From Marinomonas rhizomae (GTDB taxonomy: Bacteria > Pseudomonadota > Gammaproteobacteria > Pseudomonadales > Marinomonadaceae), in contig NZ_QNSE01000010.1 in NCBI RefSeq assembly GCF_003315485.1, positions 62,001-126,000 of the forward strand: 64,000 bases of DNA. Reading direction: 5' to 3'. Made by a program: the position numbers and the translations under genes. How positions within the stretch are numbered: position 1 is the first letter of the stretch; every line of letters starts with the position of its first letter. Shown here one piece after another: positions 42,411-52,584 of the stretch. The notes beneath the pieces were generated by a model. It had not been told where the DNA came from. It ran no database searches and saw only the letters and a program-made list of their open reading frames with translations.

Positions 42411-43073
42411 ATGCAAGCAGTCATTTTTGACATGGATGGATTACTGATTGATTCAGAACCATTCTGGAAACAAGCAGAATACGATGTGTTTTCATCGGTA
42501 GGCGTTGAAGTGACGACCGAGTTAGCGGCACTAACTGCGGCAATGACCACAAGAGAAGTCACAGAATTTTGGTATGCAAAGCAGCCTTGGCAAGACGCTT
42601 CTCTTGAGGAAATCGAAAATCGTGTCGTTGAGCGAGTCAAACTTCTGATTGAAACTCAAGGACAAGCCATGCATGGTGTTCGTAATTTACTCGACTCACT
42701 ACAACAAGCTAAAGTAAAAATTGGCCTTGCTACTAACTCGCCAAAAGACATTATTCCTAGTGTGTTACAACGCCTTGATATTGCAGACTATTTTATGGCG
42801 ACCAGTTCTGCGGATGAAGTAAGCCAAGGCAAACCTGCTCCTGATGTTTATACATTGACACTAAAAAAGCTTAATACTGAGGCACATCACTGTATTGCCT
42901 TTGAAGATTCTTTTGGTGGGATAAAAGCCGCATTAGCGGCTGGAATTAAGGCAATTGCCGTACCACATGCAAACGAATTTGATCATAAAAAATTTGATCT
43001 AGCATCACACAAACTCAAGAGTTTATCTGAATTCAGTCACCAAATTGGCAACGCGCTTTTGACTCAATCATAA
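42411..43073 (+). CDS. HAD-superfamily phosphatase, HxpB-like
   Basis: 220-aa HAD hydrolase of the beta-phosphoglucomutase type. Motif I FDMDGLLIDSEPFW supplies the nucleophile Asp; motif II is GLATNSP, motif III the K of QGKPAPDVY, and motif IV FEDSFGG. The WYAKQPW segment in the cap matches E. coli HxpB (YniC), a hexitol/sugar-phosphate phosphatase. Substrate remains inferred. It follows the GlxA-type regulator by 46 nt. Confidence 0.88.
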   Translation: MQAVIFDMDGLLIDSEPFWKQAEYDVFSSVGVEVTTELAALTAAMTTREVTEFWYAKQPWQDASLEEIENRVVERVKLLIETQGQAMHGVRNLLDSLQQAKVKIGLATNSPKDIIPSVLQRLDIADYFMATSSADEVSQGKPAPDVYTLTLKKLNTEAHHCIAFEDSFGGIKAALAAGIKAIAVPHANEFDHKKFDLASHKLKSLSEFSHQIGNALLTQS

Positions 43074-43115
43074 AATTAAAGAGTGACACTAAAAATTTAA
43101 GTTAGAAATCTAGCG

Positions 43116-44039
43116 TCACAGCTTCATTAAGCTTTTGATATGACAAAACGCAGCACGACCTAGCGCATCTACGTTATAACCGCCCTCTAATACCGATACT
43201 ACTTTTCCACCACAGTGACGATCAGCAACATCCATCAAAAGATCCGTAATCCAAGTAAAGTCAGATTCGCTTAATCTTAGTTGTCCCATTGGGTCTTCTT
43301 TGTGGGCATCAAAGCCTGCTGAAATCATAATCAGCTGAGGCTTGAATGCGTCCAGCGCTGGCAGAAGCTGCTCAGTAATGATGGTTTGAAAGGCTTCGCT
43401 ACCAGAACCAGCTTCAAGAGGCATGTGTAAAATATTATCGTGAGAAGCACCTGGATCGCTGTAGGGATAAAACGGATGTTGGTAGCTGGAAGCATAAAGC
43501 ACTTTCGGATCAGCTTTGAAAATGTCTTCTGTACCATTACCGTGGTGAACATCAAAATCCACAATGGCCACACGTTCTAAAGCATATTGCTCAATGGCAT
43601 AACGTGTTCCAACAGCAATATTATTGAACAAACAAAAGCCCATGGCTTTGTCGTATTCCGCATGATGGCCCGGTGGACGAATCGCGCAAAACGCATTGTC
43701 CATTTCACCTGTCATGACTAAGTCTACCGCTTTATTCACCGAACCTGCCGCATACAAGGCTGCATCTAGCGTATGCGGCATCATCAAGGTTTCTGGCTCC
43801 AGTTCAACATGATCTTCTTCTGGCGCTCGCGCAAAAATAGAATCCACATAGGCTTCATCATGAGCCAGAAGCAATTGCTCTCGCGTTGCAGGATCAGATT
43901 CCATTCGACGTAGGTAATCCATCAACTGTCCCATAATCAAACGATTTTGAATCGCGCCAAGGCGCAATGGAGACTCTGGATGATCTTCTCCCATATCATG
44001 CTTGTCGCAATAAGTATGTGTGATATAAGCCGTTGTCAT
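43116..44039 (-). CDS. Histone deacetylase family protein
   Basis: 307-aa Zn hydrolase of the arginase/deacetylase fold. AIRPPGHHAEYDKAMGFCLF holds the tandem catalytic His, IVDFDVHHGNGTEDIF the metal Asp/His, and ISAGFDAHKEDPMGQLRL the second metal Asp. Bacterial members deacetylate proteins, polyamines or acetoin-related targets. It is divergent from a Pat-type acetyltransferase gene, which suggests protein acetylation control. Confidence 0.92.
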   Translation of the reverse strand: MTTAYITHTYCDKHDMGEDHPESPLRLGAIQNRLIMGQLMDYLRRMESDPATREQLLLAHDEAYVDSIFARAPEEDHVELEPETLMMPHTLDAALYAAGSVNKAVDLVMTGEMDNAFCAIRPPGHHAEYDKAMGFCLFNNIAVGTRYAIEQYALERVAIVDFDVHHGNGTEDIFKADPKVLYASSYQHPFYPYSDPGASHDNILHMPLEAGSGSEAFQTIITEQLLPALDAFKPQLIMISAGFDAHKEDPMGQLRLSESDFTWITDLLMDVADRHCGGKVVSVLEGGYNVDALGRAAFCHIKSLMKL

Positions 44040-44227
44040 CTTTATTCCAGTATTTTTATTTTTAACGATTTTTATTTTTGTCTATTCTGACGTTTCACTG
44101 TTTGATATCAAGCCATACACGGAAAGGACAGTCTACCCTACCATGGTCTACAATTCGTATTAACAAGACTATGATACAGTCCCAAGACGTTGCTACTGCC
44201 TCAAAATTAAATTTTGGAGAAAACTAA

Positions 44228-46645
44228 GTGAGCCAACACGCATTACAATCTCTACTCGCCCCAAAATCTATGGTGGTACTCACTGGCGACGATCCCCACG
44301 ACCCGCTTATGTTGGCATTATTAAGCTCGTTAACTTCTGCTCAAAAATCTTGCCCTGTGTATTTAAAAGGTGTCCAGCCAGCTAAAGCGTTTCTCTTTCC
44401 ATTGGTAGCGAGCTTAGTAGAATTAACCACTAGCCCAGACATAGCGGTATTGGTCGGCACTCACAACACTCAATCGATGGAAGACATTATTGCTGACTGT
44501 AGCGCAGCGGGTATTGGCTCATTATTAATGCTCTCTTGGACAGGCGATAGTCAAGAATCTCTGATTAACGCGCTGCGCAAACACCATGTACGTTTGCTTG
44601 GCCCAAATAGTTTTGGGATTTGTCGCCCGAAACAAGGCGTGTTTGCTTGGCTTGGCTTAACCCAGCCGTTACCGGGACGCTTAGCATTAATGTCGCAATC
44701 TGGCACGGTCGCCAGTGCGCTTGTGGATTGGGCAACATGGCAAGGCATAGGGTTTTCCCAAGTGGTTTCTATGGGATCACCTGTGGATGTGATGCCATCG
44801 CAAGTCTTAGATTATTTATCTAATGACTTCGACAGTCAGGCTATTTTAATGTATTTGCAAAAAATTGGTCGCCCGACACGTTTCCTCAGTAGCTTGCGTG
44901 CTACAGGGCGAAGCAAACCTGTGGCCGTTGTCACCGAACATTCTGTCGGTGCCGATGAACGAGTACTCGACGCCGCACTCAGCCGAACCGGTGCGGTACG
45001 TGGTCGACGCTTGAATGATTTAATCGCAGCAGCCTCGGTAATGACCAACGCCCGTCGGGTCAAAGATGGCTCATTGTTAATCATAGGGAACGGTGCTGGA
45101 CCGGGCGAACTCGCAGCACAACGCGCGATGGAACTTGGTATTGATTTGCTCACGCCTGAAGGCGAGTTACACAGTAGATTGGAATCCACCATGGCGGGTC
45201 GTGGTGGCATTGGCCCGGTGACAACGGTTTGGGCAAGTTGCGCGACAGATCTCTTTATTGATCTTGCTGCGGATGCCTTGCACAGTGAAGATTGTGGTGC
45301 GGTATTACTGACACTAAGCCCAACCGCGCTCATCGACATAGACTCCCTTTATGATCTCATTATCCAGTTGCATCGAACACAGAAAAAGCTCGTTATGGTA
45401 TGTTTGCTTGGTGGCGGCAATATGACCAACATGCGTACGCGTATTAATGAAGCTGGCATTCCAACCTTCCGTACCCCAGAAACAGCTATTGAGGGCTTTC
45501 AGTTTTTGGTGCAATTCCAACGCAATCAATTACTCGCCAAGCAATCGCCTGACAGTCATGCTTTTCGTTTTAAAATTGATGTTTCAGAAGCAACCAAAAC
45601 GCTGAATCGCCTTTTTAAAAAAGAACGTAAACAAGAGCTCGAACAGGTTGAAAAAACGCCTCATACGGATTCATTACGAGATATTTTTGAGCTGTTTCAT
45701 ATTCGCTTAATTACTCGTCGTCAGGCTTCAAATCAATTGCCTGCACCAATCCATCTTCGAGTATTTCAGGATAAAGTATTTGGCCCAGCTATTGGCTTGT
45801 CGCTGGAAGGTGCTCAGCAACATAATCAAGCTGAAGCCGTGGCCTTACCACCTCTCAATACCATCTTGGCGAAAGATTTAATTCAACGCGCCTTTCCCGG
45901 TGAAGAGTCATTTGAGCTAGAAAGCTTGCTGCGCAACTTATCTTCGATGGTGTGTGAATTACCTGAAATTGAAAGCTTAGAAATGGCCGATGTGAGACTT
46001 CATGATAGTGGCAGTGTGTACGCTGACGTCACAGCTAACCTTCGTCTGTGCAAAAATTGGCGTCGTTATGAACATCTCGCCATTCACCCATACCCAAGAC
46101 AATGGGTATCGGAGCGAGCATTAAAAAATAGGGAAATCGCCACCGTTAGACCTGTTTTACCGAGAGATTCAGGCATTTTAGCCGATTTTGTTCGAAGCAT
46201 GTCTCATGAGACTCGCTACTTTCGCTTTATCTCCAATATCGAAGAACTGACACCGCGCATGCTCGCCAGCATGTCCCACATCGACTACGACCGAGAAATG
46301 GCCCTGCTCGCGGTGATTCAGCGGGATGACCAAGATTTATTGATCGGCACCGCACGATACATAGATAATTTCGACGATCAAAGCTGTGAATTTGCCGTAG
46401 TATTAGGGGATGAATTCCAAGGGTTAGGCTTAGCGTCCTATCTAATGCGGCAACTGATGCAAGTCGCCGCAGACAAGGGAATTAGAGTAATGAAGGGCAT
46501 CGTTTTGGCCGAAAACAAGCGCATGATAGAGTTCTGCCGACATTTAGGCTTTACTATTCAACGCGACCCTGAGGATTTTGGTCAAGTGATCGCCAGCATT
46601 AAACTAACGCCCAGCTTGCTTGAAAAGTGTCGAGGTGCTTCCTAA
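44228..46645 (+). CDS. Pat/PatZ-type protein lysine acetyltransferase
   Basis: 805 aa with GTG start behind GGAGA. N-terminal CoA-binding/succinyl-CoA ligase-like domains (LLAPKSMVVLTGDDP, the RLLGPNSFGICRP and RLALMSQSGTVASALVDWAT segments, ISIDS-like region), a reduced ATP-grasp-like part (about 470-640), and a C-terminal GNAT domain (RFISNIEELTPRMLASMSHI; LGDEFQGLGLASYLMRQLM). This layout is that of PatZ (YfiQ/Pka), which acetylates metabolic enzymes such as Acs. It is about 80 residues shorter than E. coli PatZ, mainly in the middle. It ends flush against rlpA (convergent, no gap). Confidence 0.9.
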   Translation: MSQHALQSLLAPKSMVVLTGDDPHDPLMLALLSSLTSAQKSCPVYLKGVQPAKAFLFPLVASLVELTTSPDIAVLVGTHNTQSMEDIIADCSAAGIGSLLMLSWTGDSQESLINALRKHHVRLLGPNSFGICRPKQGVFAWLGLTQPLPGRLALMSQSGTVASALVDWATWQGIGFSQVVSMGSPVDVMPSQVLDYLSNDFDSQAILMYLQKIGRPTRFLSSLRATGRSKPVAVVTEHSVGADERVLDAALSRTGAVRGRRLNDLIAAASVMTNARRVKDGSLLIIGNGAGPGELAAQRAMELGIDLLTPEGELHSRLESTMAGRGGIGPVTTVWASCATDLFIDLAADALHSEDCGAVLLTLSPTALIDIDSLYDLIIQLHRTQKKLVMVCLLGGGNMTNMRTRINEAGIPTFRTPETAIEGFQFLVQFQRNQLLAKQSPDSHAFRFKIDVSEATKTLNRLFKKERKQELEQVEKTPHTDSLRDIFELFHIRLITRRQASNQLPAPIHLRVFQDKVFGPAIGLSLEGAQQHNQAEAVALPPLNTILAKDLIQRAFPGEESFELESLLRNLSSMVCELPEIESLEMADVRLHDSGSVYADVTANLRLCKNWRRYEHLAIHPYPRQWVSERALKNREIATVRPVLPRDSGILADFVRSMSHETRYFRFISNIEELTPRMLASMSHIDYDREMALLAVIQRDDQDLLIGTARYIDNFDDQSCEFAVVLGDEFQGLGLASYLMRQLMQVAADKGIRVMKGIVLAENKRMIEFCRHLGFTIQRDPEDFGQVIASIKLTPSLLEKCRGAS

Positions 46646-47029
46646 CTAGTTCAAGACCTCAATTTCAACTTCTATAACACCTGAGCGAGTATTACCGATG
46701 CGCTGAAAAGCCGACTTACTAAGGTCAATAATGCGACCACGAACAAAGGGCCCGCGGTCATTAACTCGCACTACAACACTTTTGCCATTGTCGACGTTGG
46801 TGACCTTTACTTTAGAGCTAAAAGGCAATCGCTTATGAGCCGCCGTCATGGCTTTTTGATTAAATAATTCTCCGCTGGCGGTTTTACGTCCTTGATACTT
46901 CATAGCGTAATAACTGGCTTCGCCGCTTTCTTCGAATCCCACTGCATCGGAGCGACTGATTGGGCCGCTGGCACATGCGGTTAAAACAAGAGATAAGATT
47001 ACCCAACATAAGATACTAATTTTTCGCAT
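46646..47029 (-). CDS. RlpA-like lipoprotein
   Basis: 127-aa lipoprotein with lipobox LTACAS (lipidated Cys 19) and a double-psi beta-barrel domain: GEASYYAMKYQGRKTASGEL, FNQKAMTAAHKRLPFSSKVK, VVVRVNDRGPFVRGRIIDLS. These are RlpA signatures; it lacks the C-terminal SPOR domain of full RlpA, so it may be an outer-membrane lytic transglycosylase-like protein not targeted to septal glycan. Acts at the peptidoglycan. Confidence 0.9.
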   Translation of the reverse strand: MRKISILCWVILSLVLTACASGPISRSDAVGFEESGEASYYAMKYQGRKTASGELFNQKAMTAAHKRLPFSSKVKVTNVDNGKSVVVRVNDRGPFVRGRIIDLSKSAFQRIGNTRSGVIEVEIEVLN

Positions 47030-47322
47030 GGTGTTTGCTTTTCCTTTAAGTCACTTTGATTTTCAGCGGCTGCGCTCTTAGTCTCATAGTAACAGATACG
47101 TCAACCTAGCAAACTCAGCCTAACGAAACATTAGTCAGCGTCTTGTCAGGTTTTTGGCGTATCTTCCTATTCTTTGCCTTAATGCTCACAGTAATTCCCA
47201 ACATGGCAATACACCAACATAAGTTGCAGGTATGGTTAACATCACCAGAGATGCCAATAATGCCAGCTCATTTAGGGTATGCTTCACGCCATTAAACCCT
47301 CTGATTTTTTCGACAGATATAC

Positions 47323-48402
47323 ATGACTTCACGCTTTTTAGTACTTTATAAAAAACCTGCTCATTGGCCAAGATCGTGGCGATTAACTGTTTTATTAGCC
47401 GTGTCTTTTGTTTTGGTGGTGTGTTTTGAATACGCAAATTTACCTGCGGCGCTTCTGCTTGGGCCTATGATTACAGCGATTATTTTAGCCACCTGCGGGG
47501 CTGGAATGACATTGCCCAAACCGATGTTTTTATTGGCTCAAGGCATTTTGGGCATGATGATAGCGAACAGTCTGCCACTAACGGCCTTTGCGAAAATCTC
47601 TATGGAATGGCCATTATTTTTAATCGGTACCGTCTCGACGATTATCGCGTCTAGCTTTTTGGGCTGGTTACTCACTCGTAGCGGATTATTGCCCGGCACC
47701 ACTGCTATCTGGGGCTCCTCACCTGGCGCAGCATCTGCAATGACGATTATGTCCGAATTTTATGGAGCAGACATGCGACTGGTCGCTTTTATGCAATATT
47801 TGCGTGTAGCTTGTTGCGCTATCGCAGCAACCGTTGTTGCGGCGGTATTTCACGTCGATGGTGTTGCTGCGGAACCGATTGATTGGCTGGGTGTCTCGTC
47901 ATGGTCTGGTTTTGCTATTACGTTCACCGTTATCTTGGTAGTAAGTGTTGTTGGTGCAAAACTTCGTCTACCAAGCGGGCCCTTACTACTTTCTCTTGCC
48001 GTAGGCTTGGTGATCAAGTTCTCCGGTGTTTTAGCAATTGTTCTCCCCCATTGGTGCTTGGCAATTAGCTTTGCAATGTTAGGTTGGGGAATTGGCTTTC
48101 GCTTCACGCGGCAAGTATTGCAGCACGCTTGGCATGTATTTCCTCATGTACTCGCTGCGATTCTAGCGCTAATTGCGATCAATGCTTGTTTGGCCATGCT
48201 TTTGATCTACTTTGCTGATATCGATCCTCTAACGGCTTTTCTCGCCACTAGCCCCGGTGGTGCAGACTCAGTTGCTATCATTGCGGCATCGACTAGCGCC
48301 GATGTGTCTTTTGTAATGGCCATGCAGGTAGCGAGATTTCTGCTGGTACTGATTGCTGGACCAGTGCTTGCTCGCTGGCTTTCAACGAATAAGACCACTT
48401 GA
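47323..48402 (+). CDS. AbrB-family (ammonia monooxygenase-like) membrane protein
   Basis: 359 aa with about 9-10 membrane segments. The two tandem repeats contain LPAALLLGPMITAIILATCG and PGTTAIWGSSPGAASAMTIM in one half, and LPSGPLLLSLAVGLVIKFSG and LAFLATSPGGADSVAIIAA in the other, as in the PF05145 family often mislabelled ammonia monooxygenase. The family's role is unsettled; transport is inferred. A bidirectional terminator follows. Confidence 0.85.
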   Translation: MTSRFLVLYKKPAHWPRSWRLTVLLAVSFVLVVCFEYANLPAALLLGPMITAIILATCGAGMTLPKPMFLLAQGILGMMIANSLPLTAFAKISMEWPLFLIGTVSTIIASSFLGWLLTRSGLLPGTTAIWGSSPGAASAMTIMSEFYGADMRLVAFMQYLRVACCAIAATVVAAVFHVDGVAAEPIDWLGVSSWSGFAITFTVILVVSVVGAKLRLPSGPLLLSLAVGLVIKFSGVLAIVLPHWCLAISFAMLGWGIGFRFTRQVLQHAWHVFPHVLAAILALIAINACLAMLLIYFADIDPLTAFLATSPGGADSVAIIAASTSADVSFVMAMQVARFLLVLIAGPVLARWLSTNKTT

Positions 48403-48436
48403 AGAATTACATGAGTGAAAAGCTTATTTAAACGAA

Positions 48437-48460
48437 AAAACCACCCGAAGGTGGTTTTTA
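48437..48460. terminator. Bidirectional terminator between abrB-like gene and cdd
   Basis: AAAAACCACC, CGAA, GGTGGTTTTT forms a stem of 6 GC-rich plus 4 A/T pairs with A- and T-tracts on both sides. It serves both convergent genes. Confidence 0.9.
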
Positions 48461-48477
48461 AAAACAAAACTCTAATG

Positions 48478-48897
48478 TCAGCCAGCTTGCAGATCAAGGT
48501 TTTCTGGACCAAATGAGAACGGCAATAGCTCATTCATAGTCAGAGATTTTCTCACCCCGTCTTCGCCACAAATATGAATCATGGTATCTGCAGAAGAAAA
48601 CTCACGAATCTTTTGACGACATCCACCACAAGGCGTTACCAACTCCTCACCTTTACCTATTACATAGATGTCTTTAATTAGTGTGTCACCGCCCAATACC
48701 ATAGAAGCTATAGCACCCGCTTCGGCACAGGTTCCTTCTGGAAATGCGGCATTTTCCACATTGCAACCAGAATAAAGCTTACCATTGGCCGTTAAAATCG
48801 CGGCTCCCACATGAAAGCGAGAATAAGGCACATAAGCTTTATTCATCGCGCTTTGAGCAAGTTCAAAAAGCTCAGTGCTTTGCTCTATGTTAGACAT
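48478..48897 (-). CDS. cdd: Cytidine deaminase
   Basis: 139-aa Zn enzyme that deaminates cytidine and deoxycytidine. SGCNVENAAFPEGTCAEAGA holds the catalytic C-AE, and PCGGCRQKIREF the Zn cysteines; this is the short homotetrameric type. It starts 1 nt after the second permease stop and is the last gene of the nucleoside-importer operon, which links uptake to salvage. Confidence 0.95.
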   Translation of the reverse strand: MSNIEQSTELFELAQSAMNKAYVPYSRFHVGAAILTANGKLYSGCNVENAAFPEGTCAEAGAIASMVLGGDTLIKDIYVIGKGEELVTPCGGCRQKIREFSSADTMIHICGEDGVRKSLTMNELLPFSFGPENLDLQAG

Positions 48898-48898
48898 A

Positions 48899-49867
48899 CT
48901 AAGCTCGCTCTTTTACGTATGGGCGACCAATCGCTTTTGGCCCAATCGCTTTGCCAATGAAGCCTGCTAATAACAATACCGTTAATACGTAAGGCAATAC
49001 TTCGATTGCCTGTACTGGCACTTCGCCAATACCTGGAATCACAACGCCCTGCATACGAACTGCGACCGCATCTAAGAAACCAAACAGCAAACAAGCCAGC
49101 AATACAGGAACGGGACGCCACTTACCAAAAATAAGCGCCGCCAATGCCATGTAACCTTTACCCGCACTCATATCCTTCAAGAAGCCAGCGTTGTGGGCAG
49201 TAGACAAATACGCGCCAGCAAGGCCGCATAAAATGCCACAAATAATCAAGGCGCGATAACGAATTAAAGAGACAGAAATACCTGCAGTATCTACTGCATG
49301 AGGATTCTCACCCACCGCACGAAGACGCAAGCCAAAGCGCGTTTTATAAATCACCCAATAGGTCACAGGTACCATAGCGAAGGCCAAGTAAACCAAGATA
49401 TTGTGACCACTCAGCAAGTTCGAATATATTGCGCCAATCACGGGCACACTCTCCATTGCATCGGCAAATGGGAAAGTAATGTCTAAGAAGCGCGCATCGC
49501 CGACGAGTGCTGGCGTTTGTCCACCCATACCAAACCAATACATGGATAAGGTAACCGTCAAACCCGCCACAATAGTATTAATCGCTACACCAGAAACGAT
49601 ATGATCGCCTCGGTGAGTAATACAGGCAAAACCGTGAATCATCGCTAGACCAACAGAAGCTAATATACCAAAGCACAAACCGACCCAAGCCGATCCGAAC
49701 ACAGACGCTGCCGCTGCCGCTGCAAAGGCGCTCCCTAAAATTTTACCTTCTAGACCAATATCAACAATGCCCGCACGCTCAGAATATAAACCCGCTAGCG
49801 CAGCAAAAATAAGTGGAGTAGATACGCGCATCGTCGCGTCTAACATGAGTATCAATGTTTCAAACAT
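48899..49867 (-). CDS. Nucleoside ABC transporter permease 2
   Basis: 322-aa permease of the RbsC/BmpD-type family with about 8-9 membrane segments. VDIGLEGKILGSAFAAAAAA and GIAINTI-like segments (VSGVAINTIVAGLTVTLSMY) plus GLAGAYLSTAHNAGFLKDMS match nucleoside importers of the BMP class. It follows permease 1 by 9 nt. Confidence 0.9.
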   Translation of the reverse strand: MFETLILMLDATMRVSTPLIFAALAGLYSERAGIVDIGLEGKILGSAFAAAAAASVFGSAWVGLCFGILASVGLAMIHGFACITHRGDHIVSGVAINTIVAGLTVTLSMYWFGMGGQTPALVGDARFLDITFPFADAMESVPVIGAIYSNLLSGHNILVYLAFAMVPVTYWVIYKTRFGLRLRAVGENPHAVDTAGISVSLIRYRALIICGILCGLAGAYLSTAHNAGFLKDMSAGKGYMALAALIFGKWRPVPVLLACLLFGFLDAVAVRMQGVVIPGIGEVPVQAIEVLPYVLTVLLLAGFIGKAIGPKAIGRPYVKERA

Positions 49868-49876
49868 AGTGTTCCC

Positions 49877-50974
49877 CTACGCGACCGCTCTGCGAATAAA
49901 AAAGCCTTCGATACGATCTTTGAACATATGCTCAAGCGCACCAGAGAATAGAATTACCAAACCTTGAATAGCAATGACAATTTCAGGCGTAATGGTTGGA
50001 ATTTCAAATGCTAACTCAGCACCACCTTGGTACAAGGCACCAAATAGGATAGCGGCCAAAATAATACCTATTGGATGATTACGCCCCATCAAGGCCACCG
50101 CAATACCAGCAAAGCCATAACCCGCAGTAAAATTAAGCAATAAGTTATGGTTCACACCCATTATTTCGTTAAGGCCAACAAAACCAGCTAATCCACCAGA
50201 GATCAACATCGCCCAAATAGTCACTTTCGCGGTATCAATACCGGCATAACGCGCCGCCGTAGGGTTAGTTCCTAGCGTACGCAGCTGATAACCCCAGCGC
50301 GTGTGCCAAATTAACCCCCAAACAAACACACAACACAACAAAGCCCAAATAAAAGTAAGGTTTAGTGGGGAATCACCAATATCAATACCCAAAGGAGAAA
50401 GCAGTTCATGTAAGTAAGGCAACCAAGCATTTTCTTCAAACGTTCGGCTATTTGGTGCCATACGACCATCTTCTTTTAACCAATTTACGATCAGGTAAAC
50501 CATCAAAGAAGAGGCAATAAAGTTAAACATGATGGTCGTGATAACGATGTGACTACCACGACGAGCTTGTAAGTAAGCTGGAATGTATGCCCATGCTGCA
50601 CCAAAAATAGCTGCACCAACAATCGCCAAAGGCGCGATCACATAAAACGGCATGCTATGATCCAGTGACAGGCAGACCAAGCCGACACCTAAACCACCAA
50701 TATAAGCTTGCCCTTCACCACCGATATTGAATAAACCACCTTTAAAAGCAACAGACACAGCTAACCCGGTAAAAATAAGGTTAGTGGCATAATACAGCGT
50801 GTAACCAATACCCTCATCGTAACCAAAAGCACCGTATATAAGATAACCGGCTGCTTCAATTGGGTTCTCGCCAATAGCAAGAATCACCAATCCCGACACT
50901 AAAAAGGCCAACATAATATTTAGCGCAGGGATAAGAGCAATATTTACCCAAGTAGGAACTTTCGCCTGACTCAT
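49877..50974 (-). CDS. Nucleoside ABC transporter permease 1
   Basis: 365-aa permease with about ten membrane segments; GLAVSVAFKGGLFNIGGEGQ and YIPAYLQARRGSHIVITTIM, GGLAGFVGLNEIMGVNH are BMP-class permease motifs. The start overlaps the ATPase gene by 4 nt. Confidence 0.9.
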   Translation of the reverse strand: MSQAKVPTWVNIALIPALNIMLAFLVSGLVILAIGENPIEAAGYLIYGAFGYDEGIGYTLYYATNLIFTGLAVSVAFKGGLFNIGGEGQAYIGGLGVGLVCLSLDHSMPFYVIAPLAIVGAAIFGAAWAYIPAYLQARRGSHIVITTIMFNFIASSLMVYLIVNWLKEDGRMAPNSRTFEENAWLPYLHELLSPLGIDIGDSPLNLTFIWALLCCVFVWGLIWHTRWGYQLRTLGTNPTAARYAGIDTAKVTIWAMLISGGLAGFVGLNEIMGVNHNLLLNFTAGYGFAGIAVALMGRNHPIGIILAAILFGALYQGGAELAFEIPTITPEIVIAIQGLVILFSGALEHMFKDRIEGFFIRRAVA

Positions 50975-52542
50975 GCGGATTCCCCTTCTTGCTCTTCGTC
51001 TTCCTGTTCTTTTTGATGGGCATTAGCCATCATCAGGCCAAGGGTTCGTTCATCGGCATCTTTTGCATCAAGCTCACCGACAACCGCACCATCAAACATC
51101 ACAATGATGCGATCACTCAGTGCCATAATTTCATCCAATTCAACGGACACAAGTAAAATGGCTTTACCTGAGTCTCTTAGTTTAACAATTTGTTCGTGAA
51201 TATTTTCAATTGCGCCTATGTCAACGCCACGAGTTGGCTGACCAATCAGCAACACTTCAGGGTTTTGCTCAACTTCACGGGCAATCACAATTTTCTGCTG
51301 ATTACCGCCAGAAAAGTTTGCCGTTTTCAAATGAGGGTTCGGTGGACGCACATCCCAAGCCGCCATACGCTCATTGCATTCATCAAGCATGGCCTTGCGA
51401 TTCATTAGGACTTTGCCGTTATAGTCTGGGGAATTATGGTAGCCAAGCACAGCCGCTTCATAAGCTTCAAAGCCCGTCACCAGCCCCATTTTATGGCGAT
51501 CTTCAGGTACGTGGGCCATCTTCAAATCACGCATTTGCGCCGCATCTTTTGGCGCTTTCGCAGTGATAACTTGTCCTGCAAAATGAACCTCGCCTTCGCT
51601 CATCGGTGCAATACCAGATAAAACGTTCAACAACTCACTCTGCCCATTACCAGACACGCCCGCAATCCCCAGAATTTCACCAGCCCTTAACTCTAAGCTC
51701 ACATCCTTAAGACGTTTCACACCTTGGCTGTCAAACTGCGACAAGTCCCGTGCTGATAACAGCACTTCGCTTGGCTGAGCATCATCTTTATCGACTGTTA
51801 AGCGAACCTTTTTCCCCACCATCAATTCAGCAAGATCTTCCTTACTAGTATGAGTAGTTTCTCGATGGGCAACCATTTCACCTTGGCGCATCACCGATAC
51901 ATTATCGGTGGAAGCCATGATTTCACGCAGTTTATGAGTGATTAATAATACCGTAACACCCTGATCTTTTAAGGCCTTAAGAATACGAAATAAATGATCG
52001 GCCTCTTGCGGAGTCAGTACGCCTGTTGGTTCATCTAAAATAAGAATACGCGCGCCGCGATACAGGGCTTTTAATATCTCAACTCGTTGCTGTAAACCAA
52101 CCGGAAGTTCTTCTACGATTGCATCTACATCAATATCTAAACTGTATTCTTGAGCCAAGCGTTGTAATTCTACGCGTGCAGCACCGATACCATTCTTTAG
52201 TACCGCACCACCTTCTGCACCTAGAATAACGTTTTCAAGAACACTAAAATTTTCCACTAACATGAAATGCTGATGCACCATGCCTATGCCAGCATTGATG
52301 GCATCCTGAGAGCTACGAATATCAACGCGCTTACCATCGACTTCAATATGACCTGTATCGGCTTCATAAAAACCATAGATGATACTCATCAAAGTGGATT
52401 TTCCCGCGCCGTTTTCACCGATAATTCCGTGAATCGTGCCCGCTGGAACTTGTAAGCAAATGTCTTTATTGGCCTGAACCGCACCAAAACGTTTACTGAT
52501 GTCTCGCAATTCAATTGCGTATGGCATTGTTTTATTCGTCAT
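50971..52542 (-). CDS. Nucleoside ABC transporter ATPase (double ABC)
   Basis: 523-aa ATPase with two ABC domains, as in ribose- and nucleoside-type importers. The first has a canonical Walker A (GENGAGKST), the second the degenerate GVSGNGQSE, and LSGGNQQK-like FSGGNQQKIVIAREVEQ with QPTRGVDIGAIE in the second site. A short acidic tail (EQEDEEQEGESA) ends the protein. Confidence 0.93.
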   Translation of the reverse strand: MTNKTMPYAIELRDISKRFGAVQANKDICLQVPAGTIHGIIGENGAGKSTLMSIIYGFYEADTGHIEVDGKRVDIRSSQDAINAGIGMVHQHFMLVENFSVLENVILGAEGGAVLKNGIGAARVELQRLAQEYSLDIDVDAIVEELPVGLQQRVEILKALYRGARILILDEPTGVLTPQEADHLFRILKALKDQGVTVLLITHKLREIMASTDNVSVMRQGEMVAHRETTHTSKEDLAELMVGKKVRLTVDKDDAQPSEVLLSARDLSQFDSQGVKRLKDVSLELRAGEILGIAGVSGNGQSELLNVLSGIAPMSEGEVHFAGQVITAKAPKDAAQMRDLKMAHVPEDRHKMGLVTGFEAYEAAVLGYHNSPDYNGKVLMNRKAMLDECNERMAAWDVRPPNPHLKTANFSGGNQQKIVIAREVEQNPEVLLIGQPTRGVDIGAIENIHEQIVKLRDSGKAILLVSVELDEIMALSDRIIVMFDGAVVGELDAKDADERTLGLMMANAHQKEQEDEEQEGESA

Positions 52543-52584
52543 ATCTAAAAGTAATTCATCTGCTTAAATGGAACACACTAGAAT

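Noticed and set aside
47186..47437. Minus-strand open frame upstream of and inside the abrB-like gene
   Set aside because: It overlaps the start of a well-supported gene, has no SD and no recognisable protein pattern.
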